A stretch of 64,000 nucleotides of DNA from Marinobacter vulgaris (GTDB lineage Bacteria; Pseudomonadota; Gammaproteobacteria; Pseudomonadales; Oleiphilaceae): positions 62,001 to 126,000 of the forward strand of contig NZ_QFWX01000006.1 of NCBI RefSeq assembly GCF_003344045.1, read 5' to 3'. Below are positions 17,371 to 26,735 of the stretch, piece by piece. A program made the translations under genes and the position numbers. Under the pieces are notes generated by a model. It saw only the letters and a list, made by a program, of their open reading frames with translations, did not search any database and was not told the DNA's origin. Every line of letters starts with the position of its first letter. Positions within the stretch are counted from its first letter, which is position 1.

Positions 17371-18908
17371 ACACACAAACCGAAATGAAAGAACCGATAA
17401 ACTCGCAGCCCGAAGAAAAGCCCTTGCTGAAACTGAAGAATGTCAGTAAATCGTTCCCGGGTGTGAAGGCATTGGATGGTGTGGAACTGGATGTTCGCGC
17501 AGGAGAGGTGCATGCGCTTCTCGGTGAAAATGGTGCCGGGAAATCCACTCTGATGAAGATACTCGCCGGCATATATCAGCCGGATGGGGGGGAGGTCATT
17601 CTTGAGGATCAACTGGTGCATATGTCGAGCCCCCTGGAGGCCCGGGAGCACGGTGTGTTGTTGATCCACCAGGAGCTCTCCCTGGTGCCGGATATGACAG
17701 TGGCAGAGAATGTATTCCTGGGAAACATTCCCCGGTTTGCCAACATATTTGTTAATAATCGCCATCTGAATGAGCGATGTGGAGAAATCCTCACCCGCCT
17801 CAATTGCAAATTCAAGCCCACGGAAAAGCTTGGCAATCTGTCGATTGCCAACCAGCAGATGGTAGAAATCGCTCGGGCACTGGTTTTTCAGCCAAAAGTT
17901 GTTGTTTTTGACGAGCCTACCGCCTCTCTTACGGATTACGAAAAAGTGGTGTTGTTCGGTGTAATACGGGAGTTGAAGGAGAGTGGCACTGCCATTGTTT
18001 ACATCTCGCACCGAATGGATGAGATCTTCGAGCTTTCCGATCGCATCTCGGTGTTGCGCGATGGCACCTACCAGGGCACTTTCTACACCCGCCAAACGAA
18101 TGAAGACGAAGTGACCCAACGAATGATTGGCAGGGACCTCGATGCCGATATCGAGCATCAGCCGCCGGAACTTGGCGCCAAAGCTCTGCAGGTCAGCGGT
18201 CTTGGTATCGAAGGGTTGTATTCAGATATTTCATTTGATGTTCACGCCGGGGAAGTTGTTGGATTCTATGGCCTGGTCGGGGCTGGCCGTACTGAGATCA
18301 TGGAAACAATTTTCGGTCTGCGTAAGCCTGATTCCGGAAGTGTTCAGATTAACGGCCAGAACCTGGCCATCAACTCGCCGAGTGATGCTATCGATCATGG
18401 CCTTGGTCTGGTGCCGGAGAGCCGAAAAGAGCAGGGGCTGGTTCTTGGGATGAGTTGTAAAGACAACACGACCCTGGCCAATATCAGCGAGTTTACGAAG
18501 CTTGGCTGGATTGATACTTCTGCTGAGAGAAAGGTGTTCGAAGAGTATATGGACAAGCTTCGCATTAAATGTCCGGGCTGGGAATATTCAACTCTTAACC
18601 TCAGTGGTGGCAACCAGCAGAAGGTGGTGATTGGTAAATGGTTGAGTACCTCGCCAAAAATTCTCATCCTCGACGAGCCTACCAGAGGCATCGATGTCGG
18701 CTCCAAATCAGAGATTCACCATCTCATAAGGGAATTGGCGAAAACTGGCCTGGCTGTGATCGTTGTCAGCTCTGAAATGCCGGAGGTGCTTACCGTAAGC
18801 GACCGGATTATCGCGATGTACGATGGCCGCATAACCCGATGCTTTGACCGTGGTGAGGTAACTGAAGACACGCTGATCAGAGCAATCACTGGCCAGACAG
18901 AACGCTAG
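17367..18908 (+). CDS. Ribose-type ABC transporter double ATPase
   Basis: 513 residues with two nucleotide-binding domains, the RbsA/MglA arrangement. Domain 1 (about 20-250) has an intact Walker A GENGAGKST and Walker B VVFDEPTAS, but a loose signature (LSIANQQM). Domain 2 (about 265-500) has the degenerate Walker A GLVGAGRTE and a proper LSGGNQQK signature with LILDEPTRGIDVG. This asymmetry is normal for the family. Its TAG is in a CTAG palindrome shared with the convergent lacI-type gene. Confidence 0.95.
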   Translation: MNTQTEMKEPINSQPEEKPLLKLKNVSKSFPGVKALDGVELDVRAGEVHALLGENGAGKSTLMKILAGIYQPDGGEVILEDQLVHMSSPLEAREHGVLLIHQELSLVPDMTVAENVFLGNIPRFANIFVNNRHLNERCGEILTRLNCKFKPTEKLGNLSIANQQMVEIARALVFQPKVVVFDEPTASLTDYEKVVLFGVIRELKESGTAIVYISHRMDEIFELSDRISVLRDGTYQGTFYTRQTNEDEVTQRMIGRDLDADIEHQPPELGAKALQVSGLGIEGLYSDISFDVHAGEVVGFYGLVGAGRTEIMETIFGLRKPDSGSVQINGQNLAINSPSDAIDHGLGLVPESRKEQGLVLGMSCKDNTTLANISEFTKLGWIDTSAERKVFEEYMDKLRIKCPGWEYSTLNLSGGNQQKVVIGKWLSTSPKILILDEPTRGIDVGSKSEIHHLIRELAKTGLAVIVVSSEMPEVLTVSDRIIAMYDGRITRCFDRGEVTEDTLIRAITGQTER

Positions 18909-19957
18909 GTGGAGGCGATCTTTTTCTTCCTCCGGATCACGGGAGCTGTTGACTGCCTGATAATGAGCTTGGGTTTCAGCAGCACCTCCTCATAATGGTC
19001 ATCACTCTCAGGATCTATTCGTTTCAGTAATAGCTCGGCAGACCGCTCGCCCATCTGGAAATGGGGAATCGATATCGTTGTAAGAGGGATCGCAAACCAG
19101 TCAAGATAAGGCATGTTATTAAAGCCCACTATGGATATTCTCTTCGGGCAGGTATATCCAAACTGTGTCAAGGCGGTGAAGCAGCCCAGGGCAATCAGGT
19201 CGTTTGATGCGATAATCGCTGTAGCGTCGGGGTTTTGCCCAAGAAATACTGACATTGCCTTTTCGCCGCCTTCCTCTGTCAAAGAGTGGGCTTCGACAAT
19301 GCGGTGTGGCTCTACCTCGAGATCATGCTCGGCCATTGTTTGAGTGAAGGCCCGCAGGCGGATGTATGACACCGAGATGTTCTTGGGGCCGGCAATGAAG
19401 CCGATTTTACGGTGGCCCAGATCAAGCAGGTGACCTACTGCCATTTTAATACCCAATGAGTCATCCACTTTCACCGTATCCACATTACCCTGATCGACCA
19501 CCCGGTTGACCAGAACCAGGGGAATGCTGTGGCTCTTACACAGATCCACGACGCTATCCGTGCGAAATGCAGCCGCGTATATGATGCCGTCGACGCCACG
19601 GCTGATAAGCTTCTCCACCTCGGAATGAGCTGCACTTGCGTTATTTTCACTGTAGGCCAGGAACGCTGTGTACCCATACTGATTAAGGACGCTGTGAATG
19701 CCCCGAACGATAGGCGCAAACACAGGGTTCATCATGTCCGGAATAATGATGCCGATGGACTTGGTTCTTCCAACCTTGAGGGCGTATGCGGCGGCATTCT
19801 GCTTGTAACCCATCTCCTGGGCGGCTTTTCTCACCCGCTTTACAACATCAGGGGAAATCATTTCACTGGATTTCTCACTCAACGCGCGGGACACCGTGGA
19901 GGTGTTGATGTTGAGGTGTTCTGCCAAATCGCGAAGTGTTACCCGTTTCCTGTGCAC
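18905..19957 (-). CDS. LacI-family transcriptional regulator
   Basis: 350 residues from GTG 19957. Residues 1-55 are the LacI helix-turn-helix and hinge (VTLRDLAEHLNINTSTVSRAL, then AAYALKVGRTKSIGIIIPDM). The rest is the periplasmic-binding-protein-like effector domain. A TTG at 19966 could start it instead; neither has a clear ribosome site. The ORF ends in a basic RRKKK segment. It lies in the middle of the genes carrying the four TGCAAACG-type palindromes, including one 150 bases upstream of its own start, so it very likely represses this regulon, itself included, until the solute binds. Confidence 0.92.
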   Translation of the reverse strand: MHRKRVTLRDLAEHLNINTSTVSRALSEKSSEMISPDVVKRVRKAAQEMGYKQNAAAYALKVGRTKSIGIIIPDMMNPVFAPIVRGIHSVLNQYGYTAFLAYSENNASAAHSEVEKLISRGVDGIIYAAAFRTDSVVDLCKSHSIPLVLVNRVVDQGNVDTVKVDDSLGIKMAVGHLLDLGHRKIGFIAGPKNISVSYIRLRAFTQTMAEHDLEVEPHRIVEAHSLTEEGGEKAMSVFLGQNPDATAIIASNDLIALGCFTALTQFGYTCPKRISIVGFNNMPYLDWFAIPLTTISIPHFQMGERSAELLLKRIDPESDDHYEEVLLKPKLIIRQSTAPVIRRKKKIAST

Positions 19958-20110
19958 CAAAACCAAAGTCCAGTATCTGAGAGGGAGTTGGAAAACGACG
20001 TGAGACTACGTCGTGAGCTTCTGCTTTCGATTATCTCGAATACCTAGTCTATTGAATTATACACGAACCTGGTTGCACGAACGCGTTTTCGCGCCTTTTT
20101 AATTGAATAA

Positions 20111-20124
20111 CGCAAACGTTTGCA
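20111..20124. promoter_or_regulatory. LacI-family operator between lacI-type gene and M24 gene
   Basis: CGCAAACGTTTGCA, the fourth member of the palindrome set, in the 236-base divergent region. TTGCAC at its right edge could be a -35 for the M24 gene, but no good -10 follows at normal spacing. The rest of this gap is AT-rich, with no other element I can support. Confidence 0.75.
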
Positions 20125-20193
20125 CTAGAGTAAGACTTGAGAGTTTCCATAAGCAGAACAGGCTTATCTTTGCCGCCGCATTGAGGAGGAGTC

Positions 20194-21501
20194 ATGGCTA
20201 AGACAGTAAAACCGAGCGAGCCAACCATTGTTCGTTCCGAGGACGTCGATCCTCACTGGGTATGGGGGCGCCCCATACCTGCACCGGGCAGGATGCATGT
20301 CGACTTTGAAGAGCGGGTGAACTATGACCGCCTGCATCGCTACAGGACAGGGAGGGCGCGGGAAGCTCTGGCTGGCTCCGACCTGGGGGCCATTCTCTGT
20401 TTCGACAACAATAACATCCGGTATCTCACCAGTTCCGTTATTGGTGAATGGACCAGAGACAAGTTCTGTCGCTACGCCCTGTTCACCGGCAATTCGGATC
20501 CCTATCTTTGGGACTTCGGTTCAGCCGCTGCCCATCATCGCATTTATGCCCCTTGGCTGAAGCAGGAGCGGTGTCGTGCGGGGATGCTCGGGCTGAGAGG
20601 CTCTATCGGCCAGGAAGCCGGCCTTTTCAAGCGTGCTGCTGAAGAAATCCGCGATATTCTGCGGGCCGAGGGCGTCGCTGATATGCCCGTAGGCGTGGAT
20701 GTCGTTGAGCCTCCAATGCTGTTCGCACTCCAGGAAGTTGGTCTGGAAATCAGGGACGTGCAACAGGTCATGCTGGATGCCCGTCAGATTAAGAGCCAGG
20801 ATGAAATAACCCTGCTGAACATGGCGGCCACGATGGTGGATGGCGCCTACGATCACCTGGCGGAAAAGCTTCGCCCGGGCACCCGGGAAAACGAGATGGT
20901 GGCCCTGGTCAACAAGTTTCTTTATGACAACGGCTCCGATGACGTAGAGGCAATTAACGCCGTATCCGGTGAGCGCTGCTGTCCGCACCCCCACAATTTC
21001 ACTGACCGTATGTATCGGCCGGGTGATCAGGCGTTTTTCGATATTATCCAGGCGTTCATGGGGTACCGCACCTGTTACTACCGTACTCTGAATATCGGCA
21101 GCTCTACCAGGTCGCAGGAGGATGCCTACAAGCAGTGCCGGGAATGGATCGACTCTGCGATCGAGCTGGTTCGCCCCGGCATGACCACCGACAAGATTGC
21201 CGCGGTATGGCCCAAGGCAACCGACTTTGGCTTTGCCAATGAAATGGAGGCATTCGGTCTGCAGTTTGGCCATGGATTGGGAATGGCACTGCACGAGCGG
21301 CCGATTATAAGCCGGCTGGTATCGTTCGACAGTCCCTTCGAATTGCAGGAGGGGATGGTTTTCGCGCTGGAGACGTATTGCCCTGCTGCTGACGGTAATG
21401 GTGCCGCTCGTATCGAGGAGGAGGTTGTTGTGACTCCCGATGGCTGTCAGGTGATCACGCTATTCCCGTCCAAGGAATTGTTTGTCGCTAACAAGTACTG
21501 A
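20194..21501 (+). CDS. M24-family (creatinase/aminopeptidase-P fold) protein with one altered metal ligand
   Basis: 435 residues: an N-terminal creatinase-type domain (CFDNNNIRYLTSS near 70) and a C-terminal pita-bread domain. M24 enzymes bind two metals through Asp, Asp, His, Glu, Glu. Here Asp283 (FFDII), His360 (GHGLG), Glu393 (ALET) and Glu408 (RIEEE) are present, but the second Asp, expected 11 residues after the first, is Cys294. It may therefore bind one metal, or act without metal as creatinase does. A C-N hydrolase role is plausible; the substrate is unknown. GAGGAGG precedes the ATG. It is followed by an aldehyde dehydrogenase gene, suggesting it releases a product oxidised there. 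Confidence 0.85.
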   Translation: MAKTVKPSEPTIVRSEDVDPHWVWGRPIPAPGRMHVDFEERVNYDRLHRYRTGRAREALAGSDLGAILCFDNNNIRYLTSSVIGEWTRDKFCRYALFTGNSDPYLWDFGSAAAHHRIYAPWLKQERCRAGMLGLRGSIGQEAGLFKRAAEEIRDILRAEGVADMPVGVDVVEPPMLFALQEVGLEIRDVQQVMLDARQIKSQDEITLLNMAATMVDGAYDHLAEKLRPGTRENEMVALVNKFLYDNGSDDVEAINAVSGERCCPHPHNFTDRMYRPGDQAFFDIIQAFMGYRTCYYRTLNIGSSTRSQEDAYKQCREWIDSAIELVRPGMTTDKIAAVWPKATDFGFANEMEAFGLQFGHGLGMALHERPIISRLVSFDSPFELQEGMVFALETYCPAADGNGAARIEEEVVVTPDGCQVITLFPSKELFVANKY

Positions 21502-21546
21502 CCGGCAACAGATCCAGAGGCGATTTCAGAATCAGGAGTCTATGGT

Positions 21547-23004
21547 TTGAAAGAATATATTGAAGAAATTGGGCAAAGCATACCCATCGGGCTGTTTGTC
21601 AACGGAGAGTGGATAACTGAAACCAGTGGCAAAATTGAGGTGGTTAATCCTGCTACCGAGGAAGTAATCGCCATTGTCCCCAGTTGCACGTCCGAGCATG
21701 CAAGGCTGGCCCTTGATGCCTGCGATGGGGCCGCGAAGGAGTGGATGGCGCTGACGCCGAGAGAACGCTCGGAAGTCTTGCGGTCCGTTTTCGACACCAT
21801 GCAAAAAGAAAAAGACATCATTGCCAGGTTGATCACCCTCGAGGAAGGGAAAACTCTCAAGGAGTCAACCGGCGAGGTCGATTATGCCTCGGAGTTTTTT
21901 CGTTGGTATGGTGAGGAATCCCTGCGTTTGGGAGGTGAAATGCGGCCATCTCCCAGTGGCAAGCATACGATTGTCGTGACCCATCAGCCGGTTGGCACGG
22001 CTTTGTTGATCACGCCCTGGAACTTCCCGGCAGCGATGATTACCCGGAAAATCGCACCGGCCATTGCCGCCGGTTGCGGCGTCATTGTCAAGCCACCGAA
22101 AGAAACTCCGCTTACCTCCATGTATCTGGCAGAACTGATGCAAAGATGTGGCGTGCCCGATGGTCTTGTCAACGTCCTGACGACTGATGACGCAGGCACT
22201 CTTACCGATGCTCTGGTGGCAGATTCCCGGCTGCGTAAAATTTCTTTTACAGGCAGTACCGGTGTCGGGCGCCTCCTGCTTGGTTCCGCCGCCAAAAGGA
22301 TCCTTAACACATCGATGGAGCTTGGCGGAAATGCGCCATTGATTGTCTGCGATGACGCAAATATTGACACCGCTATTGAGGGAGCCTTCCTCGCCAAGAT
22401 GCGCAATGCCGGTGAGTCCTGCATTGCCGCGAACAGGCTATATGTTCATGATTCCATATACGACGAATTTTGCCACCGACTGGTAGAACGGTTCTCTGAC
22501 CTGAAAGTCGGCAATGGTCTTGAGGCTGACGTGGATGTTGGCCCCATCATTTCCCGTAAAGAACTGGAGAAGCTGCAGGCCATCATTGCTGAGGCAGTTA
22601 GCGACGGCGCCACCATTGAAACCGGCGGTACGACTCTTCACGAACAAGGGTTTTTCTTTGCGCCAACCGTGCTTCGCAATGTCAACCCGGATGCCCGTAT
22701 TCTGGATCAGGAAGTGTTTGGTCCTGTTGCGCCTCTGGTGCGCTTCCGGGATGTGGAATCGGTTATCCAGCAGGCTAATGACACACCTTATGGTCTGGCC
22801 GCCTATGTTTTCAGCCGGGATGTTGGTAAGGCCATGCGGATTGCGCAAAGGCTTAACGCAGGCATTGTTGGCGTGAACCGGGGGTTCGTATCCGACCCGG
22901 CCGCTCCGTTTGGTGGTATGAAAGAGAGCGGTATAGGCCGGGAAGGTGCCCAGGATGGCATAAAGGAGTTCCTGGAGACCCAGTATATAGCCACATCCTG
23001 GTGA
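21547..23004 (+). CDS. NAD(P)-dependent aldehyde (semialdehyde) dehydrogenase
   Basis: 485 residues in the succinate-semialdehyde dehydrogenase group. It has TPWNFPAAMITRKIAPA, the cofactor turn FTGSTGVGR, the general-base Glu in MELGGNAP and the nucleophile Cys in GESCIAANR, all intact. The predicted start is TTG at 21547 with CAGGAG upstream; no ATG gives a full domain. It lies 45 bases after the M24 gene and probably shares its promoter. Likely role: oxidation of a semialdehyde made in the same pathway. Confidence 0.92.
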   Translation: MKEYIEEIGQSIPIGLFVNGEWITETSGKIEVVNPATEEVIAIVPSCTSEHARLALDACDGAAKEWMALTPRERSEVLRSVFDTMQKEKDIIARLITLEEGKTLKESTGEVDYASEFFRWYGEESLRLGGEMRPSPSGKHTIVVTHQPVGTALLITPWNFPAAMITRKIAPAIAAGCGVIVKPPKETPLTSMYLAELMQRCGVPDGLVNVLTTDDAGTLTDALVADSRLRKISFTGSTGVGRLLLGSAAKRILNTSMELGGNAPLIVCDDANIDTAIEGAFLAKMRNAGESCIAANRLYVHDSIYDEFCHRLVERFSDLKVGNGLEADVDVGPIISRKELEKLQAIIAEAVSDGATIETGGTTLHEQGFFFAPTVLRNVNPDARILDQEVFGPVAPLVRFRDVESVIQQANDTPYGLAAYVFSRDVGKAMRIAQRLNAGIVGVNRGFVSDPAAPFGGMKESGIGREGAQDGIKEFLETQYIATSW

Positions 23005-23129
23005 GGCGGGGCGCGTCAGCTACGTGGTGAGCGCGGGTACGAGTATCGGTGTAGCGGTCGCAGTGCCTTGAATTGTGCCTGCAGTGCACTCAGCTATAAG
23101 GGATACTCACGCCAATCAGGAGATCCACC

Positions 23130-23768
23130 ATGCATGTGTTCATTGCAGGAGCCAACGGGCAAATCGGGCAACATCTGTTGCAGGAAATGGCAGACAGTGA
23201 TCATGAGGCACGGGCCCTGGTCAGACATCAGGACCAGGGCCCAGAATTGCAGCAGATGGGCGCCACGGAGACCGTGCTGGGGGATCTCGAGCAGGACTGT
23301 AGCGAGGCCATGAGGGGTTGCGATGCGGTGATTTTCACTGCCGGCTCCGGCCCCCATACCGGGCCGGATAAGACCATTGATGTGGATCAGGACGGTGCCA
23401 TCCGGCTGGTGGATACAGCCAGAGCCATGGGCATCAAGCGATTCATCATGGTCAGCAGCATGCGTGCCGAGGAGCCGGAAAAAGGGCCGGAAAAACTCCG
23501 CCATTACCTCTGGGCCAAGCACAATGCCGATGAGCATCTCAAGAACAGCGGACTGAACTACACCATTGTCCGCCCGGGGCAACTGACCAACGACGATGGT
23601 ACCGGCAAAGTGGCAATCAGTTCGAAGATGGAGGATTTCGGGAAGATATCAAGGCAGGATGTTGCCCGGGTCCTGCTGGCGGCGCTGGATTCGGATAAGG
23701 CCACCAATTGCGTTTTTGATGTGGTTTCCGGAGACACACCGATACTGGAGGCACTCTCAAAACTCTGA
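23130..23768 (+). CDS. Atypical SDR, NAD(P)-binding protein (NmrA/YwnB-like)
   Basis: 212 residues with the N-terminal GANGQIGQHL nucleotide motif, the DAVIFTAGSGP segment, VSSMRAEEPEKGP and YTIVRPGQLT. This matches the atypical SDR5 type (NAD(P)H-dependent or flavin-reductase-like proteins). It lacks the classical YxxxK. AGGAGATCCACC lies before the ATG. Function unknown; probably a single-gene unit. Confidence 0.87.
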   Translation: MHVFIAGANGQIGQHLLQEMADSDHEARALVRHQDQGPELQQMGATETVLGDLEQDCSEAMRGCDAVIFTAGSGPHTGPDKTIDVDQDGAIRLVDTARAMGIKRFIMVSSMRAEEPEKGPEKLRHYLWAKHNADEHLKNSGLNYTIVRPGQLTNDDGTGKVAISSKMEDFGKISRQDVARVLLAALDSDKATNCVFDVVSGDTPILEALSKL

Positions 23769-23902
23769 CGGCGCCGCCCCGGCCTGAAGTCCTGAAGCCC
23801 AGAAAAGGATAATCAGGGCAGTCAAAATGGTTTGATGCCGGCAACAACAACTCCTACTCTGTAAAGGCTGGTTCCAGGCGCGCTACCGTTGGAGAACGTA
23901 TC

Positions 23903-25171
23903 GTGAAGACCGTATCGAGCACAGGATTTGCTATTTTCGGCGCGGCGCTGATTGCGATCAGTTACGGTCTGGCCCGTTTTGCCTTCGGTCTGTTCGTACC
24001 ACCCATCCGCGCCGAGCTCGGTCTGACACCCTACCTGGTCGGTATCATCGGCGCGCTTCCGCTTATCAGTTTTCTGCTGGCCACATCGGTTGCCCCGCTT
24101 GCCGCTGATCGTCTCGGCGCCCGTAACACAGCGGTTCTGTCGGGAGCGTTCGGGGCGGTCGGTCTGGCGTTGATAAGCCAGGCCACGGGCCCCTTATCAC
24201 TCGGGGTCGGGGTATTTGCCTGTGGTATCTGCACCGGCCTGATGATGCCGGCGCTAACGGCCGCCATGCAGGTGCTGGTTGATCGCTCCGTACACGGGCG
24301 CGTCAGCTCGGTGATGAATGCCGGTACCAGTATCGGTGTGATGGTTGCCGTGCCCGCCGTTCTTTTCATGGCCGGCATCTGGCGCTATGCGTATATGTCC
24401 TTTGCCGTTATGGCGGTTATCGGGGTGTTTGCGGCCTGGTATTTTATTCCCTCGGTATCCCGGGTTGCCCCGTCGAACGCAGCACCGCCGCCTCCCATCA
24501 CTGCGCTGCAGTGGTGGCGTCTGTTCAGGCTCTCGCTGTTTGCTTTTGTGATGGGCTTCATTTCTTCCGCGTACTGGATCTTCGCGCCCGACCTTGTGGT
24601 CACTCTGGGCGGGCTGCCGCCCGAGCAAACCGGGTGGCTCTGGTTGGCGGTGGGCGTCGCCGGGCTGGGGGGAGCGGTGGTGGCTGACCTGGCCGACCGC
24701 AACAACCCGCCGATCACTCAGGCGTTGATGCTGATGATGCTGGCGGCAAGCCTGGCGTTATTGGCGGCCAGCCCCGATCAACTGGCGCTTGCAGCATTCT
24801 CCGGACTGGTCTTCGGCCTGGCCTATATGAGTTTGACGGGGCTCTATCTGATGACAGGCATCCGGCTTTTGCCGGGCCGGCTGTCCATGGGTCCGGTATT
24901 GCCATTCATGGCAGTTTCGCTTGGTCAGGCCACCGGTTCGCCTATCGTCGGTATCCTGGTGAAGAACTTCGGCTATAGCGATGCGTTTGCCATTTTCGCT
25001 GCGATCGGCATCGTAGTAGCACTGCTGTCGCCGCTTTATCCCCGCAACATTGAGCAGGGGACCGAGGAAGCGACAGAGGAGGAGACCGGCCTCCAGGCAG
25101 CCTACGATTATCAGCTTCAGGACGAGAAGGGAGAGCCGTTCACGTATGACACGGAAGACGACAAAAACTAG
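23903..25171 (+). CDS. MFS transporter
   Basis: 422 residues with 12 predicted membrane segments and MFS features: YGLARFAFGLFVPPIRAELG in segment 1, DRLGARN in the 2-3 loop, and a central loop containing Pro-rich NAAPPPPI. The type resembles cyanate or YbfB-like permeases; the substrate is not predictable. The last 40 residues are acidic and cytosolic (EQGTEEATEEE). The start is GTG with TTGGAG upstream. Confidence 0.9.
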   Translation: MKTVSSTGFAIFGAALIAISYGLARFAFGLFVPPIRAELGLTPYLVGIIGALPLISFLLATSVAPLAADRLGARNTAVLSGAFGAVGLALISQATGPLSLGVGVFACGICTGLMMPALTAAMQVLVDRSVHGRVSSVMNAGTSIGVMVAVPAVLFMAGIWRYAYMSFAVMAVIGVFAAWYFIPSVSRVAPSNAAPPPPITALQWWRLFRLSLFAFVMGFISSAYWIFAPDLVVTLGGLPPEQTGWLWLAVGVAGLGGAVVADLADRNNPPITQALMLMMLAASLALLAASPDQLALAAFSGLVFGLAYMSLTGLYLMTGIRLLPGRLSMGPVLPFMAVSLGQATGSPIVGILVKNFGYSDAFAIFAAIGIVVALLSPLYPRNIEQGTEEATEEETGLQAAYDYQLQDEKGEPFTYDTEDDKN

Positions 25172-25214
25172 CCAGGGCCATTCTGCCGCTGGCGGCGGTA
25201 TAGACATTGCTCAC

Positions 25215-25223
25215 TGCTATAAT
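25215..25223 (+). promoter_or_regulatory. Extended -10 promoter of the methyltransferase gene
   Basis: TGCTATAAT is a perfect extended -10 (TGN-TATAAT) 39 bases before the ATG at 25262. The -35 region is poor (GCGGTA), as is usual for extended -10 promoters. Confidence 0.55.
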
Positions 25224-25261
25224 CGATTAGTATTCCAGGCGGCCAGATTGAGAAAAATGCC

Positions 25262-25873
25262 ATGGGTGAAGAAAAGGACGGCCCGAAGTACGATCCGAAC
25301 CGGAGGACAAGCCCGGCAGCCTTCTTGCGAGGATTCCTGCGGGAACCGCGTCAGGTGGGCTCGATTATCCCCAGTTCGCGATTCCTGGAGCAGCGAATCG
25401 TCGAGGCGTCGGAGCTGTCCGCTGCCAGCCGGGTAGTGGAGCTGGGGCCCGGCACCGGAGGCACCACAAGAACGTTCCTGAGGCACCTTACCCAGGATGC
25501 AAAGCTGCTGTCGATTGAGTTGAGCCCGTACTTCCACGAACTGCTTGGCGAGATCGCAGACCCGCGCTTCACCAACCACCTGGGCAGCGCCGAGGATCTC
25601 GCAGAGATTCTGGCGTTACACGATATGGGCCAACCGGATGTGGTTATCTCCGGCATTCCCTTCTCGAAAATGCCGGAAGCCGTTGCTACCCGTGTCGCCC
25701 AGGCGGTAAAGGACAATCTGGCCGAGGGCGGGCGTTTCATCGCCTATCAGTTCCGCCGGGATGTGGCCACGATTACCGGCCCGATCATGGGGGCGCCGGC
25801 CAGCTGTGCACTGGAGCTGCGGAACATCCCTCCCATGCGGGTGTACAGCTGGTTCAAGCTTGACGGTGGTTGA
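25262..25873 (+). CDS. Class I SAM methyltransferase, phospholipid N-methyltransferase-like
   Basis: 203 residues. SAM motif I is VVELGPGTGGTT near residue 57, with an acidic strand-2 end (SIELSPYF). The opening FLREPRQVGSIIPSS is typical of the PmtA/rRNA-dimethyltransferase-like family of phospholipid N-methyltransferases. The NPPY-type motif is replaced by SGIPFSKMP, as in PmtA proteins. It may methylate phosphatidylethanolamine; one-step proteins of this type also have unknown roles. An extended -10 promoter lies just upstream. Confidence 0.82.
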   Translation: MGEEKDGPKYDPNRRTSPAAFLRGFLREPRQVGSIIPSSRFLEQRIVEASELSAASRVVELGPGTGGTTRTFLRHLTQDAKLLSIELSPYFHELLGEIADPRFTNHLGSAEDLAEILALHDMGQPDVVISGIPFSKMPEAVATRVAQAVKDNLAEGGRFIAYQFRRDVATITGPIMGAPASCALELRNIPPMRVYSWFKLDGG

Positions 25874-25988
25874 GCTGGCAACCGGCACGGTTTTATCGAA
25901 TATGGCCGGCCTGCCACTGTGAATCCCGTTGTCTTTGCCCTACGCTTGTAGCGATACATTGGTTACCGCGGGCGGTTTTCAGAAGCTT

Positions 25989-26690
25989 ATGTCCGACAAA
26001 GAGCTACGCAAAAAATCCGACAAACAGTCGATCGACCAGTTTATCCAGGAGGTCCGCAAACTGCCGGCGCAAAGCGGTGGCGGTAAACAGGGCCGGCTGA
26101 TTTTCGCGCTGGATGCCACCGCAAGCCGGGAGGCCACGTGGGATAAGGCCTGCCACCTGCAAAGTGAGTTGTTCATGGCCACCAGGGATCTGGGCGGCCT
26201 GGCCATTCAGCTTTGTTATTACCGCGGCTTTCGTGAATTCCGGGCGACGGGATTTGTCACCGAGACCGGCCAGCTGCTGAACCTTATGAATGGCGTGTCC
26301 TGCCTGGGTGGTCGAACCCAGATCAGCCGGGTACTGAAACACGCGCTGAAAGAAACCCGCGCAGAGGCGGTAAGAGCGGTGGTGTTTATCGGCGATTTTT
26401 GCGAGGAATCGGTGGACGAGCTCTGCCATACCGCCGGAGAACTGGGCATGCTGAGAACCCCGGTGTTCATGTTCCATGAGGGTAGCGACGCCCATGCCAG
26501 GGCGGTGTTCCAGCAGGTGAGCAAGCTCTCCGGAGGTGCCTATGCCCCCTTTGATCGCAACAGTCCGCAGATTCTCAAGGATCTTATGGCCGCTGTTGCG
26601 GTCTATGCTTCCGGGGGAACCAAGGCCCTGCAGGACTTTTCCAACCGCAGCTCCCCGGAAGTCAAGCGCCTGACCCGACAGATCAGATAG
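25989..26690 (+). CDS. VWA-fold cytosolic protein of unknown function
   Basis: 233 residues from ATG 25989. After a charged, helical first 30 residues comes a von Willebrand A-like domain (RLIFALDATASREATWDKA). The MIDAS-like DxTxS differs from the usual DxSxS, and a later FIGDFCEESVDEL strand corresponds to the third metal loop. The C-terminal YAPFDRNSPQILKDLMAAVA fits the last helix. It is followed 45 bases later by a membrane J-domain gene, and the pair may work together. I do not recognise a named family. Confidence 0.8.
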   Translation: MSDKELRKKSDKQSIDQFIQEVRKLPAQSGGGKQGRLIFALDATASREATWDKACHLQSELFMATRDLGGLAIQLCYYRGFREFRATGFVTETGQLLNLMNGVSCLGGRTQISRVLKHALKETRAEAVRAVVFIGDFCEESVDELCHTAGELGMLRTPVFMFHEGSDAHARAVFQQVSKLSGGAYAPFDRNSPQILKDLMAAVAVYASGGTKALQDFSNRSSPEVKRLTRQIR

Positions 26691-26735
26691 TGCCTGTTCC
26701 AATCTATCCATGGGCCAATGAGCCGGGGTATCTGA

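Noticed and set aside
17283..18158. Open frame opposite the ABC ATPase (291 codons)
   Set aside because: The other strand has full Walker and signature motifs; this frame has no recognisable feature.
20194..21501. Reading the M24 protein as the DMSP lyase DddP or ectoine hydrolase DoeA
   Set aside because: DddP has a DxD metal motif followed by a further Asp, and DoeA has a different N-terminus; neither fits this sequence.
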